Positions 53,000 through 62,025 of a DNA stretch of 64,000 nucleotides are shown here, one piece after another. The DNA is from Endozoicomonas gorgoniicola (GTDB lineage: Bacteria > Pseudomonadota > Gammaproteobacteria > Pseudomonadales > Endozoicomonadaceae). The stretch spans positions 4,578,501 to 4,642,500 of the forward strand of contig NZ_JAPFCC010000001.1 of NCBI RefSeq assembly GCF_025562715.2, given 5' to 3'. The translations under genes and the position numbers were made by a program. Position 1 is the first letter of the stretch. The number at the start of each line of letters is the position of its first letter. Under the pieces are notes generated by a model. That model ran no database searches and was not told the DNA's origin. It saw nothing but the letters and a program-made list of their open reading frames with translations.

Positions 53000-54030
53000 T
53001 GGTTCTCCCGGTTCGGTGTTTCATTAATCAATGGTTGTAAAGATGACCAGACAAAATCCGGTGTCATTGGGATGAACATCTCTGGCTCAATATTCTGGTT
53101 AGCGACTGACGTTTTATCCATTTCTGGACAATCGTTCAGGGTTAGGTGGACTTGAGACTTTCCGTAAGCACCAACCTCTTCAGGGCTGGTTGGACCATAA
53201 AGCGACACTGCTGGCACCTCTAAAGCGGCGGTTAAATGCCCCAACCCGGTATCTACCGCTGCTACGGCTGCCGCTCTGGCAATAACGCCAGCCACGCCAC
53301 AAATATTCATTCCGGGCAAAACAATTGCTGATTTTGAACTGTTGGCAATAATGTCTGCGCGCTCTTTTTCTTTTTCGTTACCCCATGGCAGTACCACACC
53401 ATAGCCAGCACCATTAACCCGATGAGCCAGTTCGCACCAGTATTTTTCCGGCCAGTGCTTGGTGGGCCAGGTGGTTCCATGAATAAATACAACGTAAGGC
53501 TTTTTGGTCACCGCTTCACAAGTAAAGTGGCTTTTGTCCAGATGAAAGTGTCCGGTTGTGTCTGGCAATGGGTAACCAAGAGACTGGGCAAACAGCTGCC
53601 TTACCCGCTCAACGGCATGCTGGTTCCATGCAACAGCCTGGGGATGTTTATAAAATGCAGATGCCAGCGGCTCCCGGGCTGAATGTTTATCCAGGCCAAA
53701 TGCCGGACCTTTGGCAATACGTGTGAGAAAGGCACTTTTTATCAGCCCCTGAGCATCAATAACCGCATCATAATGGCGGGACTTAAGCAAAGCCTTGAAA
53801 CGTTTCCATTCTCCGGACTGCAGCGTTTCCAGTAGTGACTTTCGCCAGCGCCTGATAGCTACTGGAATCACTTTATCCACGGCAGGGTGCCAGCTGGGAA
53901 TTTCTGCAAAGCCTTCTTCTACCACCCAGTCAAACCGGATGCCCGGAATCGCATTGGCTGCATCCGTCAGGGCTGGCAGGGTGTGGATGACATCTCCCAT
54001 TGAGGAGGTTTTAATAATAAGAACCTTCAC
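52996..54030 (-). CDS. waaC: LPS heptosyltransferase I
   Basis: Adds the first L-glycero-D-manno-heptose to Kdo (EC 2.4.99.-). It has 344 residues, GT9 family. The N-terminal IIKTSSMGDVIHTLPALTDA, the FIHGTTWPTKHWP block and AVDTGLGHLTAALEVP are the family signatures. It is coupled to waaF before it and to waaG after it by four-base overlaps. Confidence 0.96.
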   Translation of the reverse strand: MKVLIIKTSSMGDVIHTLPALTDAANAIPGIRFDWVVEEGFAEIPSWHPAVDKVIPVAIRRWRKSLLETLQSGEWKRFKALLKSRHYDAVIDAQGLIKSAFLTRIAKGPAFGLDKHSAREPLASAFYKHPQAVAWNQHAVERVRQLFAQSLGYPLPDTTGHFHLDKSHFTCEAVTKKPYVVFIHGTTWPTKHWPEKYWCELAHRVNGAGYGVVLPWGNEKEKERADIIANSSKSAIVLPGMNICGVAGVIARAAAVAAVDTGLGHLTAALEVPAVSLYGPTSPEEVGAYGKSQVHLTLNDCPEMDKTSVANQNIEPEMFIPMTPDFVWSSLQPLINETPNRENQ

Positions 54031-55094
54031 TCACGAATCTCCAGCAGCTCTTCGCCCGTCAGGTCGTTCAGGGCTTTAAGAACCATTTCGGGACCAAGCT
54101 TTCTCATACAGTCCATGTGGCCCAGCGGGCATTCGCGCTTGAAACAGGGGCTGCATTCCAGTCCCAGCCAGAGGGTTTTGCTGTTTTGATTCATGGGGGG
54201 AGTGTGGGCTGCAGTGGTTGAGCCATAAACGGCAACCAGTGGGCGCGACAGCGCAGCTGCAATGTGCATCAGCCCGGAATCATTGCTGACAACCGCATCA
54301 GCCTGTGACAACAGGTCAACCGCATCGGCCAGAGTCGTTTCTCCTGCCAGATTGCAGCAATGATCCTGTAATGTTTTGGGGAGATAGCTGACGATTTCAG
54401 ACGTCACCTGACGGTCTTTGGCGGAACCAAACAGCCACACCTGCCAGCCACGCCGAGCCATAATCAGTGCAACTTCACCATAATACCCGGCGGGCCACTG
54501 TTTGGAGGGACCAAACTCAGCGCCCGGGCAAAGTGCCAGAACCGGGGCTCCGCTGTTCAGACGGTAGCGTCCCAGCGCACTGTCCAGATTGGCTTTATTC
54601 ACCTCAAGCGCGGGAATAGGCAGAGAGGCTGGAAGTACCTGATTAGCAGGGTAGGCCAGTGCCACAAAGCGCTCAATCATCAGCGGGTACTGCTTCTTGT
54701 CCAGTGTTCTCAGGTCATTCAGAAGTCCATAGCGCATCTCGCCACGCCAGCCCGTTCGAACAGGAATGCCTGCCAGAAAGGGGATAAGGGCTGATTTCAG
54801 AGAATTTGGCAGCAGTATTGCATGATCGTAACTTTCTGCTTTCAGTGAACGGGCAATCTTTCTACGCAGGTTCAGGCTCAGGCTGCCATGCCCAACAGGC
54901 ATATCAATCGCTTGCCTGACCTCAGGCATGCGTTCCAGTATAGGGCTGCTCCAGCCAGGTGCCAGCACATCGATGATGGCATTTGGGTACTGTCGTTTCA
55001 GGGCGATAAACAGCGTTTGTGCCATCACCATGTCCCCTACCCATGAGGGGCCAACAATCAGGTACTTCACGGCTTGGACGGTTCCTTGATTCAT
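54027..55094 (-). CDS. waaF: LPS heptosyltransferase II
   Basis: Adds the second heptose of the inner core. GT9 family, 355 residues as called, with IVGPSWVGDMVMAQTLF at the N-terminus, CPGAEFGPSKQWP and VSNDSGLMHIAAALSRP. The start is uncertain: the ATG at 55094 has no ribosome binding site; the GTG at 55070 (protein starting MKYLIVGPSWVGDM, like E. coli) has AAGGA 12 bases upstream and may be right. It is the first gene of the LPS operon; the ops element is 27-38 bases upstream. Confidence 0.95.
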   Translation of the reverse strand: MNQGTVQAVKYLIVGPSWVGDMVMAQTLFIALKRQYPNAIIDVLAPGWSSPILERMPEVRQAIDMPVGHGSLSLNLRRKIARSLKAESYDHAILLPNSLKSALIPFLAGIPVRTGWRGEMRYGLLNDLRTLDKKQYPLMIERFVALAYPANQVLPASLPIPALEVNKANLDSALGRYRLNSGAPVLALCPGAEFGPSKQWPAGYYGEVALIMARRGWQVWLFGSAKDRQVTSEIVSYLPKTLQDHCCNLAGETTLADAVDLLSQADAVVSNDSGLMHIAAALSRPLVAVYGSTTAAHTPPMNQNSKTLWLGLECSPCFKRECPLGHMDCMRKLGPEMVLKALNDLTGEELLEIRE

Positions 55095-55120
55095 TGTATT
55101 CGTTATTCACAGCTTTCAGG

Positions 55121-55132
55121 CACGCTACCGCC
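55121..55132 (-). promoter_or_regulatory. ops element (RfaH recruitment site) in the LPS operon leader
   Basis: On the leftward strand these bases read GGCGGTAGCGTG, identical to the 12-base ops core of JUMPstart sequences ahead of enteric LPS, O-antigen and toxin operons. In those operons RNA polymerase pauses here and the antiterminator RfaH is loaded. The upstream 20 bases (CTGGTTACGACTGCTTTGTC) also loosely follow the JUMPstart form. It sits 27 bases before the waaF ATG. RfaH itself is not in this window. Confidence 0.85.
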
Positions 55133-55218
55133 AGACAAAGCAGTCGTAACCAGTTCGTCAGGGATCGTTCAGCTTGTCTGTTTATGTGCAAATACTGTTT
55201 TTTCCAGCAGGCTCTCAA

Positions 55219-55270
55219 ACGGCTCAGAAACGGCTCAGTAACAGCTCAGAAACAGCTCAGAAACAGATCG
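55219..55270. repeat. 11-bp tandem repeat in the waaF/ilvE gap
   Basis: Four copies and a partial fifth of an 11-bp unit: ACGGCTCAGAA (55219-55229), ACGGCTCAGTA, ACAGCTCAGAA, ACAGCTCAGAA and ACAGATC. It lies upstream of the waaF leader. Confidence 0.9.
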
Positions 55271-55312
55271 TATCGAAAGGACTCTGCTAAAGAGCCAGAA
55301 TAAATGCAGCAT

Positions 55313-55348
55313 AAAAAAAGTGGTGTAGCATTGTACTACACCACTTTT
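55313..55348 (-). terminator. Rho-independent terminator of ilvE
   Basis: AAAAGTGGTGTAG (55316-55328) pairs perfectly with CTACACCACTTTT (55336-55348) around a 7-base loop. On the leftward transcript it is followed by seven T (55313-55319). It lies 48 bases after the ilvE stop. Confidence 0.94.
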
Positions 55349-55395
55349 ATAGTTAAAAACTCAGTAATCGTCGCAAGAGTTTAACAGCGGGCGGG

Positions 55396-56331
55396 TCAAC
55401 AGAGCCTGGCCGTGTAGTCAAGCCATTCAGGGAATAACTCGCTTTTGCCTGTCACCTGGTCAAAATACATTGTTTGCAGTTTTTCGGTGACCGGGCCGCG
55501 CCTGCCACTGCCGATTACCCGGCCATCATGCTCTCGAATCGGCAGAACTTCTGCAGCAGTACCGGTAAAAAAGGCTTCTTCGGCCACATAAACTTCATCG
55601 CGGGTAATGCGCTTTTCACGAACTTCCAGACCCAGATGTTGAGCAAACCGGATGATCGTATCCCGAGTAATGCCTTCCAGGCAAGACGTTAGTTCAGGTG
55701 TGTACAAAATGCCATCGTTTTTAACAATGAAGATATTTTCTCCACTGCCTTCTGCAACATAGCCTTCATTATCCAGCAGCAATGCCTCTTCACAACCGCT
55801 GTCCAAGGCTTCGCGCAGTGCCAGCATGGAGTTCATATAGTTACCGTTAGCCTTGGCTTTGCACATAGTAATGTTGACATGATGACGGGTGTACGATGAA
55901 GTACGAATCCGGATGCCCCGTTCCAGTGCATCCGGTGACATGTAGGAAGGCCAGTCCCAGGCGGCAACAATCGTATGCACTTTCAGCCCTTCAGCCCTCA
56001 AGCCCATGCCCTCTGAACCGAGAAAACTCATGGGCCGCAGGTAAGCGGAATCAAGACCGTTATCACGCACCACCTGCTTCTGGGCTTCGAGTAGCTCTTC
56101 CTTGCTGTACTGAATGTTCATGCCCAGAATATGAGCGCTGCGGAACAGACGGTCGGTGTGTTCTTTCAGGCGAAAAATAGCCGGACCCCTGTCGGTACTA
56201 TAAGCGCGCACGCCTTCAAAAACGCCCATGCCATAGTGCAAAGTGTGTGTAAGAACGTGGGTTTTAGCTTCGCGCCAGGGAACCAGTTCTCCGTCAAACC
56301 AGATAACGCCATCTTTGTCGGCGAAGGACAT
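55396..56331 (-). CDS. ilvE: Branched-chain amino acid aminotransferase
   Basis: PLP enzyme of 311 residues that makes the last step of valine, leucine and isoleucine synthesis and starts their breakdown (EC 2.6.1.42). The GVFEGVRAY block near residue 37, the PLP lysine K160 (K-ANGNY) and the EGSGENIF block are complete. The gene is leftward between the LPS operon and glnE, the same place as in Pseudomonas, with its own terminator. Confidence 0.96.
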   Translation of the reverse strand: MSFADKDGVIWFDGELVPWREAKTHVLTHTLHYGMGVFEGVRAYSTDRGPAIFRLKEHTDRLFRSAHILGMNIQYSKEELLEAQKQVVRDNGLDSAYLRPMSFLGSEGMGLRAEGLKVHTIVAAWDWPSYMSPDALERGIRIRTSSYTRHHVNITMCKAKANGNYMNSMLALREALDSGCEEALLLDNEGYVAEGSGENIFIVKNDGILYTPELTSCLEGITRDTIIRFAQHLGLEVREKRITRDEVYVAEEAFFTGTAAEVLPIREHDGRVIGSGRRGPVTEKLQTMYFDQVTGKSELFPEWLDYTARLC

Positions 56332-56667
56332 ACTTAAACTCCCGCCTGTTATTCATTTTGATTGGTTCTGTTAATCCGGCAGTATGCCGGCATCCGTATT
56401 GTTCTAACTTGTTTTTGCCAGACGGCTGTGGATTAACCGCACTTGTTGTCTGACCATCTGTGTCATGGGTAGTGTGTGATGGTCTTGACCACGGGTATTG
56501 CTGTGGTCGGGTATGTTGCTGCAAGCGTTTCGGTTTGTCGCGGGCAGATAAGGTATTTGAGCATAAAATCGCTGCGATTTCCAAGCTGCCCGGATGAAAG
56601 AAGGCTTATGTCATCGTTTGTTGAAAACTTTTCTTTCCAGCCGTTCACTTGCCAGTTAATAGAGTAG
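56332..56667. other. ilvE upstream region
   Basis: About 336 bases between glnE and ilvE. It holds a small perfect inverted repeat, CCGGCA (56376-56381) / TGCCGG (56385-56390), 45 bases before ilvE, which could be an operator. No leader peptide rich in branched-chain residues was found, and open frames here have no ribosome binding site. Confidence 0.4.
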
Positions 56668-59592
56668 CTATTCCATCAAATGTTGCCAGAGACAACAGAC
56701 CTGTGACCGGAAAGGTTCAACAAGGGCAGGGCTAACAAACGAACGTTCGTTCAAAAAAGCTCTTGAATGGCTGGCTTTTCGCAGAAATTTGTAAGCCTCC
56801 CGAAGCTGTTTGCCCTGCTCGTGGCTGAGGATATTGCTATGTTCCAGTGATTCTGAAATACGAATGTTATCGGTATAGCGGGTAATGTCCGGATGGTGAC
56901 TGGCATACGCCAGCACGGCGTATTGCATCAGGAACTCAATATCAACAATACCTCCTTTGTCGTGTTTCAGATGGAAAAGGGGGTTACCGTCGTCATCCTT
57001 CTTTTTAGAGCTCAGGTGGTCACGCATCTTGATGCGCATATCCACTACATCTTTTTGCAGCGTTGTTTTGTCCCTGGTCTGGCAGAGAATCTGTTTGCGT
57101 AACGTTTCAAAACGGGCAGTCAGCTGTTTATCACCTGCCACTGCCCGGGCCCTGACCAGTGCCTGATGTTCCCAGGTCCAGGCATCATTCATCTGGTATT
57201 TTTCAAAGGCAGCTATGGAGCTGACAAGAAGGCCTGAAGATCCAGACGGGCGCAGTCGCATATCAGCCTCATACAGCGAGCCGGAAGCGGTATGGGTCGT
57301 TAGTATATGAATAATACGTTGTCCCAGGCGGGTAAAGAATGTGCCGCTGTCCAGAGGGCGGTCGCCGTCTGTTTCCCGGTTAGCGGCACCATCATGAACA
57401 AATACAAGATCCAGGTCAGAGCCAGGACCCAGTTCAATACCACCCAGCTTGCCATAGCCAATGACGATGAAGCCGGGATTACAGGGGTTGCCTTCCTGGT
57501 CGACCGGGCGACCATGGCGTTCTATCAGGTTGCGCCAGGCAATGTCGACTACTTGCTCCAACACAACCTCGGCAATCCAGGTGAGATAATCGCTCTCTTT
57601 CATCAGTGGAAGAGTGCCAGCATTCTGCGCGGCTGCGACCCTGAGTACATGTGCCATTTTGAAATGGCGCAACACTTCCATCTGAGATTCAAGATCGTCT
57701 TCCGGAATGTGTGCCAGTTGCTGTCGCAGATCGTCTGCAAGCTCTGCCCGTTTGGGTGGGTTGTAGAGGGTGCCAACATTAAGAAACTCGTCCAGCAGTG
57801 CCGGGTGACGGTTAATCTGTTCGGCAATCCACGGGCTGGCGGTACACAGTCGGCAAAGATGGTCCAGAGCGCCCGGGTTTTCCATCAGCAACACCAGATA
57901 GGCGGTTCGACGCAATACACTCTCTACCAGCGGGATCAGCCGGATCAGGCAGACGTCAGGCGCTTCCGTGGTGATGACCTGTTCCATAAGAACCGGAATA
58001 AAGGCATCAAGACGTTCACGGCTCTGCCTTCTGACCCGGGTGATGGCTTTACCGTCACGCAGGGCGCGCAGACGGTTGTGCGATGTGTTGACATCGGTAA
58101 AGCCTTTTTCTGTCAGCAGTTTAATTTCATCGTCTTCTGACAGCTCCCTGTCCCAGAGCATTTTCCAGCTTTCGGAAGGCGTCGGCTGATCATCATCCTG
58201 TTCATCAGGGTCGGCAACAACATGGTCAAAGTGATGTACAACACGGTCTTTATGCCTATCCAGGGTTGTCGTCAGAGTCTGCCAGTCCGGGTGACCCATG
58301 CTGTAGGCGACACGGTTCCGGGGTTCGTCAAAGTCGGGCAGGTTCTGGGTCTGCTGATCCTTGAGTGCCTGAATGGCATGCTCAAGGTTGCGCAAATAAA
58401 TGTAAGCCTCGCGAAGCTCCTCTGTAGCCTGCTCTGGCATGTAGCCGGACTCTTTCAGCACGTCCAGAACATCCAGCAGGGCTTTGCGCTGCAGGCTGCG
58501 ATCCCGGCCACCATGAATCAGCTGAAACGACTGGGCAATAAACTCAATCTCCCGAATGCCGCCATGCCCCAACTTGATATTGGTTTCCATGCCCTTACGC
58601 TTCACTTCTCTCTGGATTAGTTTTTTCATGTCCCGCAGGGCGGTGATGGCACCAAAGTCGATGTAACGCCTGAAGGTGAAGGGCTTCAGGGTTTGCAATA
58701 ACTGTTCCCCTGCTGACACATCACCAGCCACCGGGCGAGCCTTGATCATGGCGTAACGCTCCCAGTCCCGTCCCTGATCCTGATAGTACTGTTCCATCGC
58801 AGAGAAACTCATTGCCAGCGCACCACTGGAACCATAAGGCCGCAGTCGCATATCGACCCGGAACACAAAACCATCAGCGGTTTTGCTGTCGATCACTTTA
58901 ATCAGTCGCTGTCCCAGACGGGTAAAAAATTCCTGATTATCAAACGACCTGCGCCCGCCCACCGTTTCGCCTTTGTGCGGGTAAGTGAAAATCAGGTCGA
59001 TATCAGACGAGAGGTTTAGCTCATGGGCGCCATGCTTGCCCATTCCCAGAATCACCATATGCTGTGGTTCTGGCTCCTGACCGGGGTCGCAGCCCATTGG
59101 TGTACCAAACCCTTTGCAGCAATCCTGGTAAAGCCAGTGCAGGGCCTGATCCACACAAGCGTCAGCCATGGCAGACAGGTCAGCTGTTGTTTGTTGCAGA
59201 GTGGCAATTCGATTCAGGTCCCGCCAGATGATGCGTACCATTTCCCGGTTACGATACACACGCAGAACGTTCATCAGTTCGGTTTCAGAGTGGATGGCCT
59301 GAACCCGCTCCGACAGCTGGACATGATGCAACTCCGGATCAAAATGCAGCAGCAGTTCGGGATTGTCCAGCCATTGAAGCACCAGCTCCGGGTGACGAAT
59401 GCACTGCTCTGCCGCAAAGTCACTGCCTGCCCAGGTGTTTGCCAGTTGTTGCAGGAAGGAATGGTTCAATGGGGCGCTCAGAGTGGCAGAAGAAAATTGA
59501 GGTGCGAGTTGTTCACAGTTTGTACAAAATGCCTGCCAGTACCTGTTAACCACTGGGGCAACGGCTGGTGAAATCTCAATCGGGAAGGGCAT
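56668..59592 (-). CDS. glnE: Bifunctional glutamine synthetase adenylyltransferase/deadenylase
   Basis: Adds and removes AMP on glutamine synthetase in answer to PII signalling. I choose ATG 59592, giving 974 residues (E. coli 946); the frame runs a further 80 codons upstream but that part is not family-like. Two nucleotidyltransferase halves are visible: SSDIDLIFTYP with GGIREIEF in the first (removal) and GSDLDLVFVHD with GGIVDIEF in the second (addition). The PII-responsive helical linker lies between. It is leftward and divergent from msrAB. Confidence 0.95.
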   Translation of the reverse strand: MPFPIEISPAVAPVVNRYWQAFCTNCEQLAPQFSSATLSAPLNHSFLQQLANTWAGSDFAAEQCIRHPELVLQWLDNPELLLHFDPELHHVQLSERVQAIHSETELMNVLRVYRNREMVRIIWRDLNRIATLQQTTADLSAMADACVDQALHWLYQDCCKGFGTPMGCDPGQEPEPQHMVILGMGKHGAHELNLSSDIDLIFTYPHKGETVGGRRSFDNQEFFTRLGQRLIKVIDSKTADGFVFRVDMRLRPYGSSGALAMSFSAMEQYYQDQGRDWERYAMIKARPVAGDVSAGEQLLQTLKPFTFRRYIDFGAITALRDMKKLIQREVKRKGMETNIKLGHGGIREIEFIAQSFQLIHGGRDRSLQRKALLDVLDVLKESGYMPEQATEELREAYIYLRNLEHAIQALKDQQTQNLPDFDEPRNRVAYSMGHPDWQTLTTTLDRHKDRVVHHFDHVVADPDEQDDDQPTPSESWKMLWDRELSEDDEIKLLTEKGFTDVNTSHNRLRALRDGKAITRVRRQSRERLDAFIPVLMEQVITTEAPDVCLIRLIPLVESVLRRTAYLVLLMENPGALDHLCRLCTASPWIAEQINRHPALLDEFLNVGTLYNPPKRAELADDLRQQLAHIPEDDLESQMEVLRHFKMAHVLRVAAAQNAGTLPLMKESDYLTWIAEVVLEQVVDIAWRNLIERHGRPVDQEGNPCNPGFIVIGYGKLGGIELGPGSDLDLVFVHDGAANRETDGDRPLDSGTFFTRLGQRIIHILTTHTASGSLYEADMRLRPSGSSGLLVSSIAAFEKYQMNDAWTWEHQALVRARAVAGDKQLTARFETLRKQILCQTRDKTTLQKDVVDMRIKMRDHLSSKKKDDDGNPLFHLKHDKGGIVDIEFLMQYAVLAYASHHPDITRYTDNIRISESLEHSNILSHEQGKQLREAYKFLRKASHSRAFLNERSFVSPALVEPFRSQVCCLWQHLME

Positions 59593-59744
59593 GGAACCAA
59601 TACTCTGCTGCTGAACTGGTACTGTGATTCTAACGAAAACAGAGCGTAGCGAGAATATTAATTCTTCAGGGTGCATTAGCGTGAAATTTTTTATCGTGAT
59701 TACCGCTCTACTCGTATAAGAAGCACATAACAGCAGAGATTTGT

Positions 59745-60881
59745 ATGAAAATGAAGTTATCTCTAATTCTCCCAATAGTTGCCACATTACTGGTGGGGAC
59801 ATCATTCCCTGGTCGAGTCGACAGTAAAGCAAATACTTCTGCTTACGGTGACAAAACAGAAGTCGCTACTCTCGCTGGTGGCTGTTTTTGGTGTACGGAG
59901 TCAGATTTGGAAAAACTACCTGGTGTGATTGATGTCGTATCAGGCTACTCGGGGGGCGTTCTTGAAAACCCTACTTATGAACAAGTCTCTTCCGGCAAAA
60001 CTCAATATCTCGAGGCTATTCAAGTGACCTTTGCCCCTGAGCAAGTGACTTACGAACAGGTGCTTGATCAGTTCTTTCGCCATATCGACCCTACCGATGA
60101 CAAAGGCTCATTTGTAGATAGAGGACCGCAATATCGCTCTGCTGTTTTCTATCATAATCAGATGCAGCAGCAAGTCGCGAGTAAGTTTATGATGGAAATC
60201 GAAGATCTCGGTGTGTTTAAGAAGCCGCTAAAAACCGAACTGCGACCATTTAAGACTTTTTGGAAAGCGGAAGATTACCATCAAGATTACTACAAGCGTA
60301 ATCCCATTCGTTATAACTACTATCGGTATGCCTCTGGACGAGACGGTTACTTAGATAAAATATTCGGTGACGACAGGAAAGAAAACCCGGTAACACTTCG
60401 TCAAATGATTGATGCAAAAAAGGTACTGACTCAAGGTAAAACTTACACCAAACCAAGTGATGAAGAACTCAAAAGCAAACTAACTGAACTTCAGTACTAT
60501 GTTACTCAGGAAGATGGAACAGAGCCTGCATTTAATAACGCGTACTGGGATAACAAAGCTGAAGGCATCTACGTTGATATTGTCTCTGGTGAGCCATTGT
60601 TTTCATCAACGGACAAGTATCGGTCCGGAACAGGTTGGCCTAGCTTTGGTAAGCCTATCAATAATGCATTTGTCGTGACAGAAACAGACTACAGGTTAAT
60701 ATACCCTCGAACCGAGGTTAGAAGCCGCTTTGCTGACTCGCATCTGGGACATGTTTTTAAAGATGGTCCTGCTCCCACAGGCTTACGTTACTGCATGAAC
60801 TCGGCAGCCATGAAATTCATTGCTAAAAAAGACCTCAAAGCTGAAGGATATGAGGAGTATCTCTACTTATTTGAAGATTAA
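59745..60881 (+). CDS. msrAB: Fused peptide methionine sulfoxide reductase MsrA-MsrB, exported
   Basis: Reduces both the S and R forms of methionine sulfoxide. It has 378 residues: an N-terminal hydrophobic signal (MKMKLSLILPIVATLLVG), an MsrA domain with catalytic C47 in GGCFWC, and an MsrB domain (from about 225) with the catalytic Cys C350 in RYCMNSAAMKF. The zinc-binding cysteines of some MsrB proteins are absent. The signal indicates periplasmic repair of exported proteins. A hairpin terminator follows at once. Confidence 0.94.
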   Translation: MKMKLSLILPIVATLLVGTSFPGRVDSKANTSAYGDKTEVATLAGGCFWCTESDLEKLPGVIDVVSGYSGGVLENPTYEQVSSGKTQYLEAIQVTFAPEQVTYEQVLDQFFRHIDPTDDKGSFVDRGPQYRSAVFYHNQMQQQVASKFMMEIEDLGVFKKPLKTELRPFKTFWKAEDYHQDYYKRNPIRYNYYRYASGRDGYLDKIFGDDRKENPVTLRQMIDAKKVLTQGKTYTKPSDEELKSKLTELQYYVTQEDGTEPAFNNAYWDNKAEGIYVDIVSGEPLFSSTDKYRSGTGWPSFGKPINNAFVVTETDYRLIYPRTEVRSRFADSHLGHVFKDGPAPTGLRYCMNSAAMKFIAKKDLKAEGYEEYLYLFED

Positions 60882-60896
60882 CTTCAAATCTCAGGA

Positions 60897-60916
60897 AAAG
60901 CCCAATATTGGGCTTT
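60897..60916 (+). terminator. Terminator hairpin after msrAB
   Basis: AAAGCCCA (60897-60904) pairs with TGGGCTTT (60909-60916) around ATAT, 16 bases after the stop. Confidence 0.75.
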
Positions 60917-61021
60917 CGGGCTGCTCTCAGCCTGTTTCGTCGTCCTTTGCGCCTTTTTTTACCTCTTCCGGACAAACTTTGTGACCTTCACTTCCCAGTA
61001 TGATTGAGTCGTCGTGCCGCT

Positions 61022-61146
61022 TTATATTGCATTTGATCGATATCATCGTTTTTGAAGTTTACCGCTACAGATTCTCATCGAGCCCATAATCCCTCAAGAG
61101 TTGATCATTTTTGAGATAAATTCGATGCAAAGCACATTGCTGACAA
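61022..61146. repeat. Direct repeat, left copy, flanking the ADP-ribosyltransferase gene
   Basis: This copy starts TTATATTGCATTTGATCGAT and matches 62026-62151 along its length, with a few substitutions and one single-base gap. The core TACAGATTCTCATCGAG and the GTTGATCATTTTTGAGATAA segment are identical in both. It lies just beyond the stop of the toxin-like gene. Confidence 0.92.
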
Positions 61147-61169
61147 TAAGCGGCTGACAGCAGAGCGCT

Positions 61170-61931
61170 TTACCAACGAGAATTGAACCATCTTGCCACA
61201 ATTTCTCCTGCTCTCAGTCCACTCCTTAAGGGCGTATGTATTTGATCTCTTGTCTCATAGAAAGGATTTACCGCCAACCAGAGTCGTTCTGGCCGATGAA
61301 CCCAAAAGCCTGTGCACTGCCTCAGCCCATCCTCTCTCCCTCCCAGTGGCCAGACAATGCCAACAACTTTATCTCTGGGAATGTTGCACACAAAATTGAC
61401 CTCGTAAATTTCCTTTAAAAAGGGATTGTGCATCGCTATCTCCGTATCCGGTCTGGGGGACGGTATAGCAAAGCCTCTGTATTCTCTGGCATCAATGAGA
61501 TAGACGAACCCCGCGTTTGTAGCTCTGGATGCACTGTTCCCGGAAAACGGATTTCTCCTTGTATACAGAAAACTGTACCTGGCACAGGCGGGGGCACAAA
61601 TACTGGTTGAGATACCTGTACTTCTTGTGATTCCTCCAGCAGCCCCTATTGCCTCCCTCTCTAGCGTTGGTGAGGTAGACGGGTCATATTGCAATGCAAA
61701 ACCCCGCTCAAAAATTTCCACCGGAGATCTCCGGTCACCACGAAAAACCAAGCCTGAAAAATAGGATGGCTTAACTTCCACGAGAACTGTATCTCGCTCT
61801 CCGGGAACATCAGTACACCAGCTGCTGGGAACGTAGCGTGATCTGCGCATAGTCGCTGTATTCAAAAAAGCCGCAGGATTTGTTAGCTCAAGCAGATTCG
61901 AAGGGTGAGTCAGGGCTTCAAGGGGGTACAT
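61170..61931 (-). CDS. Mono-ADP-ribosyltransferase toxin (pertussis toxin S1-like)
   Basis: A 253-residue protein whose layout matches the R-S-E class of ADP-ribosylating toxins. The NAD-binding R-x-D is R64-G-D66 in VFRGDRRSPVEIFERGF (pertussis S1: YRYDSRPPEDVFQNGF). The S-T-S motif is S108-T-S110 after GGITRSTGI. The catalytic Glu is E177 in IYEVNFVCNIP, seven residues before the Ile-Pro as in pertussis S1. R-S-E enzymes move ADP-ribose from NAD onto arginine or cysteine of host proteins. No signal peptide is evident, so secretion by a needle-type system or none is inference. The gene is alone, bracketed by direct repeats, between msrAB and aceE. Confidence 0.82.
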   Translation of the reverse strand: MYPLEALTHPSNLLELTNPAAFLNTATMRRSRYVPSSWCTDVPGERDTVLVEVKPSYFSGLVFRGDRRSPVEIFERGFALQYDPSTSPTLEREAIGAAGGITRSTGISTSICAPACARYSFLYTRRNPFSGNSASRATNAGFVYLIDAREYRGFAIPSPRPDTEIAMHNPFLKEIYEVNFVCNIPRDKVVGIVWPLGGREDGLRQCTGFWVHRPERLWLAVNPFYETRDQIHTPLRSGLRAGEIVARWFNSRW

Positions 61932-62025
61932 TTTGATACTGCTTCAATAATCAGAAGTTCTGTAAATTTACACATTCTCTACATGTTAATACTGGTACTG
62001 GTGGTGGAAATTGCTTATCTTGCGA

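Noticed and set aside
55219..55270. Repeat array as a CRISPR
   Set aside because: Units are 11 bp in direct tandem with no spacers and no cas genes nearby.
59593..59832. Extended N-terminus of glnE up to 59832
   Set aside because: The extra 80 residues are not family-like and run into the msrAB promoter and gene start; ATG 59592 gives the normal length.
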